From Ilumatobacter sp. (GTDB taxonomy: Bacteria > Actinomycetota > Acidimicrobiia > Acidimicrobiales > Ilumatobacteraceae): a stretch of 40,240 nucleotides of DNA. A model generated the notes under the pieces. The model made no database searches, was not told the origin of the DNA, and worked only from the letters and a program-made list of their open reading frames with translations. The stretch's first letter is position 1; every line of letters starts with the position of its first letter. Below, piece by piece: positions 32,875-40,240 of this stretch. The DNA lies in contig JABDKP010000169.1 in assembly GCA_013002175.1 (NCBI GenBank), forward strand, positions 1-40,240, in the 5' to 3' direction. A program made the translations under genes and the position numbers.

Positions 32875-33072
32875 GTGAGGGACATCATCGTCGGTATCGA
32901 CCGATCTGACACGGCGCGCCGGGCAGTACACACCGCCGCAGGACTCGCCGGGGCGCGCACGACGCCGATCTGCATGTCGTGATGTGTCGAACGCACCGAA
33001 CCGCTGAACAAGCACGTCGGTGCGGACGTGTTCGACGTGCTCGTCGCCCACACGGGCGACGCGGCCGGCTGA
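32875..33072 (+). pseudogene. decayed universal stress protein (UspA) gene
   Basis: A GTG with ribosome site AGGAG starts VRDIIVGIDRSDTARRAVHTAAGLAGAR, the N-terminus of a UspA domain. An in-frame TGA at 32980-32982 interrupts it. The same frame continues to CVERTEPLNKHVGADVFDVLVAHT and stops at 33072, which aligns with the end of UspA (the PNKxxxxAxCDVLxVHT region). Between them, the +2 frame reads DADLHVVMC, the expected next Usp strand, so two small shifts may explain the stop. Total length is 65 codons against the usual ~145, so the middle, including the GxxGx9GS ATP loop, has been deleted. The other bases from 32727 to 33082 show nothing assignable. Confidence 0.65.
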
Positions 33073-33082
33073 GCCCACGCTG

Positions 33083-33862
33083 ATGGCAGGGCTGTCCCGG
33101 CACGTCGCCGAGAACCGCCGTCACTGGGACGCGACCGCGGACCGGTGGGTCGTGGCCGGGGAGCGGGCCTGGTCCCGTGCCGAGCCGACGTGGGGGATCT
33201 GGGGTGTCGCCGACGCCGACCTCTCGTTGCTGCCCGCGGACATGTCCGGCCTCGATGCCATCGAGCTGGGTTGCGGCACCGGCTACGTGTCGGCGTGGAT
33301 GCACCGCCGCGGCGCTGCGGTGTGCGCGGTCGACATCTCGGCGGAGCAACTGGCGACCGCGACACGGCTCGCCGGGGTCCACGAGATCACCGACATCGAC
33401 TGGGTGCAGTGCAACGCGGAGGCGGTCCCCCGTCCGGACGCGACATTCGACTTCGCGATCAGCGAGTACGGCGCGGCGATCTGGTGCGATCCGACCACGT
33501 GGATCCCCGAGGCCCATCGCCTGCTGCGGCCCGGCGGCCGGCTCGTCTTCCTCGGCCACCACCCGCTCGCAATGGTGTGCATGTCACCCGCCGGCGACGA
33601 GCCGGCCGGAATGACGTTGCAGCGTCCGTACTTCGGGCTCGGTCAGCTCGACTGGACCGAGGCGATCGAGGACCCGGGCGGAATCGAGTTCAACCGCACG
33701 GTCAGCGGTTGGATCGAGCTGTTCGACCGGACCGGGTTCGACATCGAGAGGTACGCCGAGGTGCAGGCACCCGACGAGGCCGAAGGCCAGGAGTTCTGGA
33801 TGCCGGCCGAGTGGTCGCAGCAGTACCCGTCCGAACAGGTCTGGTTCCTCCGCAAGCGCTGA
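33083..33862 (+). CDS. class I SAM-dependent methyltransferase
   Basis: This 259-residue Rossmann-like methyltransferase has motif I as AIELGCGTGYVSAWM at about residues 58-72, motif II acidic VDIS, and motif post-I/III as VQCNAEAVPRPDATFDFAISEYG and RLLRPGGRLVFLGHHPLAMV. The start at ATG 33083 lies 10 bases past the Usp remnant. Relatives with the RRHWDATADRWV opening are common uncharacterised actinobacterial methyltransferases. Substrate unknown. It converges on pepN with a 9-base gap and no terminator hairpin. Confidence 0.88.
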   Translation: MAGLSRHVAENRRHWDATADRWVVAGERAWSRAEPTWGIWGVADADLSLLPADMSGLDAIELGCGTGYVSAWMHRRGAAVCAVDISAEQLATATRLAGVHEITDIDWVQCNAEAVPRPDATFDFAISEYGAAIWCDPTTWIPEAHRLLRPGGRLVFLGHHPLAMVCMSPAGDEPAGMTLQRPYFGLGQLDWTEAIEDPGGIEFNRTVSGWIELFDRTGFDIERYAEVQAPDEAEGQEFWMPAEWSQQYPSEQVWFLRKR

Positions 33863-33871
33863 CCGGCGCGA

Positions 33872-36427
33872 TCAGTTGTCGACGAGCGCCGCGTCGAGGG
33901 CCTCGGCGTCGCGTTCGACCAGTGCTGCGTTGATCCGGAGCCGTTCGAGAATCTGATCGAGCGTCTTCGCTGCCTGTTCGATCGGATGCTCGGCGAAGAA
34001 CGACGTCACGTCGGCGACGAGCTCGGGGGTCGTCAGCAGTTTCACCGAGTCGACCATTCGGACGATCGTGTTGCGCGGGAACGAATCGGTCGCCTCCGTC
34101 CAGTGCTGGCGGAGGAAGGTCCACGCCGCCGGGCCGTGGCGGCGATTGGCGATCGCGGAGCGGAGTAGGAACGGGGCGTTCTGAGTCTTCACCGAATCGC
34201 TCATGGCGAACTCGCACGTCCGCAGGATCAGTTCCTCGTCGTCGAACTCGGCGAGGGCGAACAGGTGCCGCAGTTGATCCTGGGGCGTCGTCGCGTCCAG
34301 AAATCCCTGTTGCATCCGCTCGTACTCGTCGAGGCTGCCGTGCGCAGCGACGACCGACGTCGCCGCAGCGGTCAGTTCCGGGTCGACGCTGGTGGGGTCG
34401 CCCGAGGCCGCGTCGAACAGGTCGCGGCACCGCTCGACGGTCGCCTCGTCGTTGCCGAGCACGCCGAGCGTCGCGGTCAGCAGCCCACGAAGCTTGCCGT
34501 CGAGGTCGCTTTCGTCATCGGACGGCTCGCCCACGGCGTCGAGGGCCGGTGCCACGAGGGCGCGCACGCGTGCCTCGAATGCGGGGCGAGCACCGTCGCC
34601 GACGAGCCGGTTGAGCCCGCGCAGCGCGAGCACGATCGACTGCCAGACCGCGTGCTCGTGCTCGGCGGCGAAGCCGTCGAGCAGGTCGAGCAGTTCGGGG
34701 GCCGAGAGCCGTCCCGCCACGGTCGCCGCCCACGCGTCGTCCACGATGCTGTACCGCTCGAGCGTGCTCATGGAAGCCAGCGCGTCGCCGTCGAGACGGG
34801 CACGCAGCGTGTCGTCGTATGCGACCCTGAAGAATCCGTGGCCGCCCGCGTTCACCACGACCGGCACCTCCGGGTCGTCGAGCGTGACGTCGAGATGTTC
34901 GGCGTCCAGCAGCACGACCAACTCCTGGTCGCCGGCGCGGATGTGGATCGGAACGACCCACGTCTGGTCCTGGGGAGCGTCAGCGGCCGCAGCATCCAGC
35001 AGGAAGCGTCGCTGCGAGAGGTGCAGTGTCGCGCCGTCGAGCGATGCCGAGATCAGCGGGAAGCCCGGCTGCCAGATCCACGAGTCCATGATCCGGCGGA
35101 CGGGTTCGCCCGACGTCGTCTCGATCGCGTCCCACAGGTCGTTCGTCTCGGTGTTCTTGTAGGCATGCACCCGGAGGTAGTGGCTGACCCCCTCGCGGAA
35201 GGCGGCGGGCCCGAGGTACTGCTCCGACATCCGCAGCAGGGCGCCACCCTTCTGGTAGGTGAGTACGTCGAACATGCCCTCACAGTCGGCGGGCGAGCGC
35301 ACCTCGAACTCGACCGAACGGGTGCTGTCGAGGGCGTCGATGTCGAATGCGGCGCTGCGCTCCAGGCCGAAGCTCGTCCACCGCTCCCAATCGGGCCGGT
35401 ACGCATCGCATGCCGCGATCTCCATGAACGTCGCGAAGGCCTCGTTCAGCCAGATCCCGTTCCACCAGCGCATCGTGACGAGATCGCCGAACCACATGTG
35501 GGCGAGTTCATGGGCGACGACATCGGCGACCAGCTGCTGCTCGTTCTGGGTGCTGGTGGCCGGGTCGATGAGCAACAGGCTCTCGCGGAACGTGATGCAG
35601 CCGAGATTCTCCATCGCGCCGGCGGCGAAGTCGGGGAGGCCCGCGAGGTCGACCTTGTTGCCCGGGTAGGCGATGCCGTAGTACTCCTCGAACCAGGCCA
35701 GGCAGAACGATCCCACGTCGAGCCCGAAGGCGGTCAGGTCGTGCTTGCCCGGCACGTGGACGACGCGCATCGGCGTGCCGTCCACGTCGATCGGTGCGGT
35801 GGCTTCGAGGTGGCCGACGATGAAGGCCACCAGATAGCTGCTCATCACCATCGTGTCCGCGAACCTGATCACCGTGCGCCCGTCCGCCGAGGTCCGCTCG
35901 ATCTCCGGGCCGTTCGAGATCGCGGTCAGCCCGTCGGCGATGTCGAGCGTGATGCCGAACACCGCCTTGAACTCGGGTTCGTCCCAGCACGGGAACGCAC
36001 GGCGGCAATCGGTGGCCTGCATCTGCGTGGTCGCGATGACCTGCTCGTTGCCGTCGGCGTCGGTGTACGTACTGCGATAGAAGCCGCGCAGCTTGTCGTT
36101 GATGATGCCGGCGAAGCCGATCACGAGCTTTGCGTGGCCTGCCGGGATCGGAGTCGCCGGCCGGACGATCAGACGCTCGGTCTCCTCGTCGAGCTCCCAC
36201 GTCGCGTCGACGCCGTCGACCGAGCAGTGCGAGATCGTGAGTTCGGCCGCGTTGAGGACCAGCACATCGGTGGCGACGCCGGTGTCGACCTGGATCGCCA
36301 CGGTGCCGGTGAACGCCGAGTCGGTGATCGACGGGACGAGTCGGACGTCGTATCGGGACGGGCGCACCGTGGTGGGGAGGCGATACGGGTCCAGGGTGTC
36401 CTGCAGGTCGTGCGCGCTGGCTGCCAT
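33872..36427 (-). CDS. pepN: M1-family aminopeptidase N
   Basis: This 851-residue zinc aminopeptidase removes N-terminal residues from peptides. The exopeptidase motif AGAMEN and the zinc site HELAHMWFGD (His306, Glu307, His310) plus WLNEAFA (Glu329) are intact, with the 18-residue spacing of M1 enzymes. The N-terminal saddle domain (RPSRYDVRLVPSITDSAFTGTVAIQVD) and the C-terminal ERAP1_C-like helical domain (from about residue 530) are complete. TACCAT (36435-36440 on minus) lies seven bases before the ATG at 36427. An upstream in-frame ATG at 36526 would run into the divergent pfkB gene and is rejected. Confidence 0.95.
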   Translation of the reverse strand: MAASAHDLQDTLDPYRLPTTVRPSRYDVRLVPSITDSAFTGTVAIQVDTGVATDVLVLNAAELTISHCSVDGVDATWELDEETERLIVRPATPIPAGHAKLVIGFAGIINDKLRGFYRSTYTDADGNEQVIATTQMQATDCRRAFPCWDEPEFKAVFGITLDIADGLTAISNGPEIERTSADGRTVIRFADTMVMSSYLVAFIVGHLEATAPIDVDGTPMRVVHVPGKHDLTAFGLDVGSFCLAWFEEYYGIAYPGNKVDLAGLPDFAAGAMENLGCITFRESLLLIDPATSTQNEQQLVADVVAHELAHMWFGDLVTMRWWNGIWLNEAFATFMEIAACDAYRPDWERWTSFGLERSAAFDIDALDSTRSVEFEVRSPADCEGMFDVLTYQKGGALLRMSEQYLGPAAFREGVSHYLRVHAYKNTETNDLWDAIETTSGEPVRRIMDSWIWQPGFPLISASLDGATLHLSQRRFLLDAAAADAPQDQTWVVPIHIRAGDQELVVLLDAEHLDVTLDDPEVPVVVNAGGHGFFRVAYDDTLRARLDGDALASMSTLERYSIVDDAWAATVAGRLSAPELLDLLDGFAAEHEHAVWQSIVLALRGLNRLVGDGARPAFEARVRALVAPALDAVGEPSDDESDLDGKLRGLLTATLGVLGNDEATVERCRDLFDAASGDPTSVDPELTAAATSVVAAHGSLDEYERMQQGFLDATTPQDQLRHLFALAEFDDEELILRTCEFAMSDSVKTQNAPFLLRSAIANRRHGPAAWTFLRQHWTEATDSFPRNTIVRMVDSVKLLTTPELVADVTSFFAEHPIEQAAKTLDQILERLRINAALVERDAEALDAALVDN

Positions 36428-36434
36428 CGGGCGG

Positions 36435-36453
36435 ATGGTACCGGCGGTATCGT
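36435..36453. promoter_or_regulatory. divergent leaderless promoters of pepN and pfkB-family gene
   Basis: TACCAT on the minus strand (36440-36435) serves pepN, seven bases before its ATG. TATCGT on the plus strand (36448-36453) serves the PfkB gene, eight bases before its GTG. Both genes start within 35 bases of each other. Confidence 0.55.
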
Positions 36454-36461
36454 TGCCGGTC

Positions 36462-37475
36462 GTGTCAGACTCGACCGTCACCAGCTCGACCGCGCCGCCC
36501 ACGATCGACGTCGTCGGCATCGGCAATGCGCTCGTCGACGTGATCGCTCACGCCACCGACGACTTCCTCGACGGAAACCAGCTGGTCAAAGGAGCGATGA
36601 CGCTCATCGAGACCGAGCGCGCCGTCGAGCTGTACGCCGCGCTAGACGGGGCGGTGGAGATGAGCGGCGGCTCGGCCGCCAACACGATGTGCGGCCTCGC
36701 CAGCCTCGGCGGGAAGGCGGTCTACATCGGCAAGGTCAACGACGACGACCTCGGACGCGTCTTCGGCCACGACCTGAAGGCGGTCGGGGTCCCGTTCCGG
36801 GGCGGCGGTACCGACCACGGCACCCCGACCGGGAGGTGCGTGATCGTCGTGACGCCCGACGCCGAACGGACGATGAACACGTATCTCGGTGTGTCGAGCT
36901 TCCTCAACGTCGACGACATCGACGTCGACGCAGTGGCCGCAGCGAAGGTCCTGTACATGGAGGGGTATCTGTACGACCGCGACGACGCCAAGGAAGCGTT
37001 CCGTCATGCCGCCGACGTCGCCCACCGCCATGGCCGGACCGTGTCGCTCACGCTCTCGGATTCGTTCTGTGTCGACCGGCATCGACGCGACTTCCGGTCG
37101 CTCGTGCGCGACCGTGTCGACCTGCTGTTCGGCAACGCGGACGAGCTCCGGGCCCTGTACGAGGTCGACCAGTTGGACGCCGCGGTCGACCGCGTGCGCA
37201 GCGAGTGCGCCCTCGCCGCGATCACCTGCGGGGCGGATGGCTGCGTGATCGTGACACAGGACGAGGTCATCGAGGTCGACGCCGTCCCGGTCGAGCGGGT
37301 GATCGACACCACCGGTGCGGGCGATTTGTTCGCCGCCGGCTTCCTGTACGGCTTGACCGCCGATCGGCCGCTCGCCGAGTGCGGACGGCTCGGCTCGATT
37401 GCAGCTGCCGAGGTGATCGGCCACGTCGGTCCTCGTCCACTCGTCGAGTTGCGTACGCTCGTTGCGGATGGCTGA
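36462..37475 (+). CDS. PfkB-family kinase (adenosine-kinase-like)
   Basis: This 337-residue ribokinase-fold enzyme phosphorylates a sugar or nucleoside with ATP. The N-terminal IDVVGIGNALVDVIAHATDDFLDGN and the lid MSGGSAANTMCGLASLGGKAVYIGKVNDDDLG match adenosine-kinase-like PfkB members. The C-terminal PfkB signature VIDTTGAGDLFAAGFLYGL holds the catalytic Asp. The start is GTG with TATCGT eight bases upstream. It overlaps the mutase gene by 8 bases (ATGGCTGA), so the two are translated together. Confidence 0.9.
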   Translation: MSDSTVTSSTAPPTIDVVGIGNALVDVIAHATDDFLDGNQLVKGAMTLIETERAVELYAALDGAVEMSGGSAANTMCGLASLGGKAVYIGKVNDDDLGRVFGHDLKAVGVPFRGGGTDHGTPTGRCVIVVTPDAERTMNTYLGVSSFLNVDDIDVDAVAAAKVLYMEGYLYDRDDAKEAFRHAADVAHRHGRTVSLTLSDSFCVDRHRRDFRSLVRDRVDLLFGNADELRALYEVDQLDAAVDRVRSECALAAITCGADGCVIVTQDEVIEVDAVPVERVIDTTGAGDLFAAGFLYGLTADRPLAECGRLGSIAAAEVIGHVGPRPLVELRTLVADG

Positions 37476-39117
37476 CATACGGGACGATCACTCCGAGTTG
37501 CTCACGACGGCGCAAGCGTGGCTCGGGGCTGAACCGGATGACGACATGCGCGCGGAGCTGGCGACGCTGGTCGACGGCGCGATGTCGGGCAACGACGACG
37601 CGGCCGACGACCTCGCCGCACGGTTCGCCGGTCGCCTGCAGTTCGGAACTGCCGGCCTGCGCGCCGCGGTCGCAGCGGGACCGATGCGGATGAACCGTCT
37701 CGTCGTTCGGCAGGCCGCAGCCGGCGTCGGACGATGGCTGCTCGACACGGTCGACGACGCCGCGACGCGCGGTGTGGTGATCGCCCACGACGCGCGTCGC
37801 AAGAGCGACCTGTTCGCACTGGACACCGCTCGCGTGCTGGCGGCGATGGGCATCAAGGCGATGCTCCACCCCGGCGTGCAGCCGACGCCGGTGCTCGCCT
37901 GGTCGATCTCCGGGTTGGGGGCCGCGGCCGGCGTGGTGGTCACGGCTTCGCACAACCCGCCTGCCGACAACGGGTACAAGGTGTTCCTCGACACCGGTTC
38001 GCAGATCGTCAGCCCGGTCGACACCGACATCTCCGAGCGGATCGGCCGGTTCGACCCGTTGTCCGTGCCGCTGGCAGCCGAAGACGATCATCTGATTGCC
38101 TGGCTCGACGACTCCTGGTCCGAGGCGTACGTCGCCGCGGCACCGCTCGTCCGGCTGCGGCCCGAGGTCAGCGGCGTGCCGGTGGCGTACACGGCGATGC
38201 ATGGCGTCGGCGGCGACACACTGGTGCAGGCATTCATCGCGTCCGGATTCGAGGCGCCGACCGTCGTCGCCGCCCAGCACGAGCCCGACGGCACGTTCCC
38301 GACGGTGGCGTTCCCGAATCCGGAGGAGCCCGGGGCGATGGACCTCCTGCTCGAAACCGCGGCCGAGTGCGACGCGGCCGTCGCCTTGGCCAACGATCCC
38401 GATGCCGATCGGCTGGGCGCGGCGATTCCTACCCCGGAGGGCGGCTGGCGCCGCCTGTCCGGTGACGAGATCGGGTGGTTGATGGCCGATCACATCCTGT
38501 CGAACACGTCCGGCGACGACCGCCTCGTCGTGACGACGCTCGTGTCGTCGTCGCTGCTGTCCAAGATGGCCGACGCCCATGGCGTCCACAGCGAGGAGAC
38601 GTTCACCGGCTTCAAGTGGATCGGCAAGATTGCAACCGACCGGGCAACCGAGGGTCAGCGGTTCGTGTTCGGCTACGAGCAGGCGCTCGGCTATCTGGTC
38701 ACCGACCGGCCGCTGGACAAGGACGGGATCACCGCCGCGGTGCTGATGGCCGAGGTCGCCGCCGTGGCCGCGGCCGAAGGCGTGACGCTGCAAGACCGCC
38801 TCGACGCAATCGCGGCACGGTTCGGGCGGTACACCACGGGAGAACTGTCGGTGCGGATCCCGCCGTCGGTCGGCGCCGAGTGGGTCGCCGCGATCGAGGC
38901 GTCACCTCCCGCCGACATCGGCGGCCGGCCGGTCGAGTCCGTGTCGTCCTACCCGGAGGCGAACCTCGTCCGGCTGGTGCTCGACGGTGGCGTGCGACTG
39001 CAGGTCCGTCCCAGCGGCACCGAGCCGAAGGTGAAGTTGTACGGCGAGGCGGTCGACCTCGACGCCTCCGAACTCGACCGCCTCCTCCACGCCCTCGCCG
39101 ACTCACGCCAGTCGTAG
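37468..39117 (+). CDS. alpha-D-phosphohexomutase (PGM2-like phosphoglucomutase)
   Basis: This 549-residue phosphosugar mutase interconverts hexose-1- and 6-phosphates. The phosphoserine loop TASHNPP has Ser161, with FGTAGLRA before it. The metal loop is NDPDADRLG near residue 300. GFKWIGK and FGYEQALGYLV form the sugar-binding region, and the C-terminal phosphate loop is RPSGTEPKVKLY. These are typical of the PgcA/PGM2 group (phosphoglucomutase or phosphopentomutase). The start at 37468 overlaps the PfkB gene. Its last 15 bases overlap the 3' end of the minus-strand RAYT gene. Confidence 0.92.
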   Translation: MADIRDDHSELLTTAQAWLGAEPDDDMRAELATLVDGAMSGNDDAADDLAARFAGRLQFGTAGLRAAVAAGPMRMNRLVVRQAAAGVGRWLLDTVDDAATRGVVIAHDARRKSDLFALDTARVLAAMGIKAMLHPGVQPTPVLAWSISGLGAAAGVVVTASHNPPADNGYKVFLDTGSQIVSPVDTDISERIGRFDPLSVPLAAEDDHLIAWLDDSWSEAYVAAAPLVRLRPEVSGVPVAYTAMHGVGGDTLVQAFIASGFEAPTVVAAQHEPDGTFPTVAFPNPEEPGAMDLLLETAAECDAAVALANDPDADRLGAAIPTPEGGWRRLSGDEIGWLMADHILSNTSGDDRLVVTTLVSSSLLSKMADAHGVHSEETFTGFKWIGKIATDRATEGQRFVFGYEQALGYLVTDRPLDKDGITAAVLMAEVAAVAAAEGVTLQDRLDAIAARFGRYTTGELSVRIPPSVGAEWVAAIEASPPADIGGRPVESVSSYPEANLVRLVLDGGVRLQVRPSGTEPKVKLYGEAVDLDASELDRLLHALADSRQS

Positions 39118-39963
39118 TTGCGTCAAAGTTGTGCCAGGCACAACTTTGACGTCGCCGGCGAGCGAGAGGACGCGATCCACGAGTCGAGACAGCCACGCTT
39201 CGTCGGCGCCTCGTCGGCGTGCCCGCCGAAGTGCCCGTTCCAGAGCGGACTGGCTCGAGAACTTCAACGTGAGCGCCAATCGCTGCTGGTCGTCGACGTC
39301 CGCCAGCCGATCCAGAACGAGCAGGAGCAGCGTGCGCCGCACCCCCGGTCCGACGTCGTCACGACACTCGTCGGCGACGAGGTCGACGATTGCCGGCAGC
39401 GTGTCGGCACCCACGGGCCTGAGGGTGGCATTGTCGCTCGCCACGAAGGAGTGAAACGCCGACCGATCCTGTCCGAAGATGGCGAGCACGGGGTCCGTCT
39501 CCAGCCAAGACGGCGTTCGACGGTGCCCGAGGTATGCCCGGTGGCTCGACCAGCGGTAGTCGTCGATGGTGCGGACGCCGGGGAGGTCGAGGGCATTGCG
39601 ATGCACGTATCGGACGGTGTTCAGCAACTGGTTGTCGTCGGTGATCGGGATCGACCGGAATCGACCTCGAAACAGCGGGCCGTCCCGTCCGCTTCGATCG
39701 TTGGCGTGACGCGTGAACACCGAGCCGATGTGATGCATGAAATCCGAGAGTCCGCCGTCCGGGCAGTGCAGCACCAGGTGGTAGTGGTTGTTCATCAGGC
39801 AGTAGGCCGTGGCCATCACTCCGAACCGGTCATGTCCGACGCCGAGTAGACGTCCGAACTCGACACGGTCTCGGTCATCGAAGAACGTCGTCTGTCTGGC
39901 GACGCCGCGATTCATCACGTGGAACCGCCCGCCGGGCACATCGGGACGTAATGATCTCCCCAT
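39103..39963 (-). CDS. REP-associated tyrosine transposase (RAYT, Y1_Tnp)
   Basis: This 286-residue protein has a Y1/HUH transposase domain (about residues 1-150). The start GRFHVMNRGVARQTTFFDD is typical of RAYT proteins. The HUH metal site is AYCLMNNHYHLVLH with His60 and His62. The nucleophile is Tyr119 in RYVHRNAL, with YRWSSHRAYLG after it. Residues 150-265 form a helical C-terminal domain. RAYTs process single-stranded REP palindromes. The gene is bracketed by palindromes at 39121-39151 and 39993-40021. Its last 15 codons are read through the first palindrome (VKVVPGTTLTQ...), and it overlaps the mutase gene by 15 bases, so the original stop may have lain before the repeat. Confidence 0.88.
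   Translation of the reverse strand: MGRSLRPDVPGGRFHVMNRGVARQTTFFDDRDRVEFGRLLGVGHDRFGVMATAYCLMNNHYHLVLHCPDGGLSDFMHHIGSVFTRHANDRSGRDGPLFRGRFRSIPITDDNQLLNTVRYVHRNALDLPGVRTIDDYRWSSHRAYLGHRRTPSWLETDPVLAIFGQDRSAFHSFVASDNATLRPVGADTLPAIVDLVADECRDDVGPGVRRTLLLLVLDRLADVDDQQRLALTLKFSSQSALERALRRARRRGADEAWLSRLVDRVLSLAGDVKVVPGTTLTQLRLA
39121..39151. repeat. 31-bp perfect palindrome, copy 2 (inside RAYT 3' end)
   Basis: CGTCAAAGTTGTGCC, a central A, and the reverse complement. It equals copy 1 read on the minus strand. It starts three bases after the mutase stop, and the RAYT reading frame passes through it. Confidence 0.88.
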
Positions 39964-39992
39964 CTGCGGCAGTCTGCACGGTCGGTGTCACT

Positions 39993-40021
39993 GTCAAAGT
40001 TGTGCCTGGCACAACTTTGAC
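39993..40021. repeat. 29-bp perfect palindrome, copy 3 (upstream of RAYT)
   Basis: GTCAAAGTTGTGCC, a central T, and the reverse complement, 29 bases upstream of the RAYT start. The central base shows it is inverted relative to copy 2, so the pair brackets the gene. A T at 39992, where copies 1 and 2 have C, turns the arm edge into TTGACA on the RAYT strand, a perfect -35 hexamer. Confidence 0.88.
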
Positions 40022-40055
40022 GCGTGGCACGACTGCGACTCGCTTGAACGACGAG

Positions 40056-40240
<185 letters not shown>

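Noticed and set aside
34265-37693. A 1142-codon plus-strand open frame antisense to pepN
   Set aside because: It is Arg/Asp/Glu-rich without motifs and mirrors the codon structure of pepN and the PfkB gene; such long antisense frames are normal at this GC content.
39114-39117. GTAG three bases before palindrome copy 2, like the guide tetranucleotide of enterobacterial REPs
   Set aside because: It includes the mutase TAG stop and is absent at copies 1 and 3, so coincidence is likely.

Overview
The window is a 40 kb piece of a high-GC, gene-dense bacterial chromosome. Gene content (unimolecular glycogen synthase GlgA next to a DUF3417-type GlgP, TldD/TldE, MeaB, an actinobacterial-style MoeA-MoaA-MoaC set) and promoter style (TAnnnT boxes 6-9 nt before start codons, implying leaderless mRNAs) suggest an actinobacterium, most likely Acidimicrobiia of the Ilumatobacter type. 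That placement is inference from protein style, not a database match. No prophage, CRISPR array, plasmid module or defence island is visible.

Layout. 1-3.2 kb: a partial SDR gene, a YibE/F membrane protein, a lipoprotein and a tiny zinc protein, all on the minus strand. 3.3-9.7 kb: a DMT transporter behind a 13-codon leader ORF, a double-GNAT acetyltransferase, an ArnT/PMT-like membrane protein, then a minus-strand GNAT/small membrane protein pair, a NifU-like protein, the MeaB GTPase and an enoyl-CoA hydratase. 9.7-18.1 kb: an MFS transporter, then glycogen metabolism (glgP and glgA on minus, glgB divergent on plus), an SRPBCC protein and galT. 18.2-22.5 kb: a PAP2-type membrane protein, a FlK-like thioesterase, tldD and tldE. 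22.5-27.4 kb: repeats, an RmlD-like reductase, uppP, an SAF-domain protein, a methylthioadenosine phosphorylase coupled to a cysteine-free FmdB protein, and galU. 27.4-31 kb: a glycolipid-binding-domain protein and moeA-moaA-moaC. 31-33.9 kb: a membrane protein, tRNA-Ala(CGC), a 50-aa DnaJ-like Cys-rich protein, a PH-like protein, a decayed universal stress protein and a methyltransferase. 33.9-40.2 kb: pepN, a PfkB kinase overlapping a phosphohexomutase, a REP-associated tyrosine transposase (RAYT) and the 3' end of upp.

Most genes are housekeeping. GlgP, GlgA, GlgB, GalT, GalU and the phosphohexomutase all work around glucose-1-phosphate and UDP-sugars, so the window has a carbohydrate-storage bias. 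MoeA, MoaA and MoaC form a partial molybdenum-cofactor pathway.

The unusual material is mostly non-coding. (a) Three copies of a perfect 14-15 bp-arm palindrome occur: two bracket the RAYT gene and one lies 29 kb away between convergent genes, which looks like a REP/RAYT system. (b) A four-hairpin module with conserved stems and varying loops recurs after tldE and after moaA, in both cases overlapping the stop codon. (c) There is an exact four-copy 34-bp tandem repeat. (d) The glgA and glgB -10 boxes share a TA and lie symmetrically 8 nt from each start codon. (e) About twenty genes carry a TAnnnT box 6-9 nt before the start.
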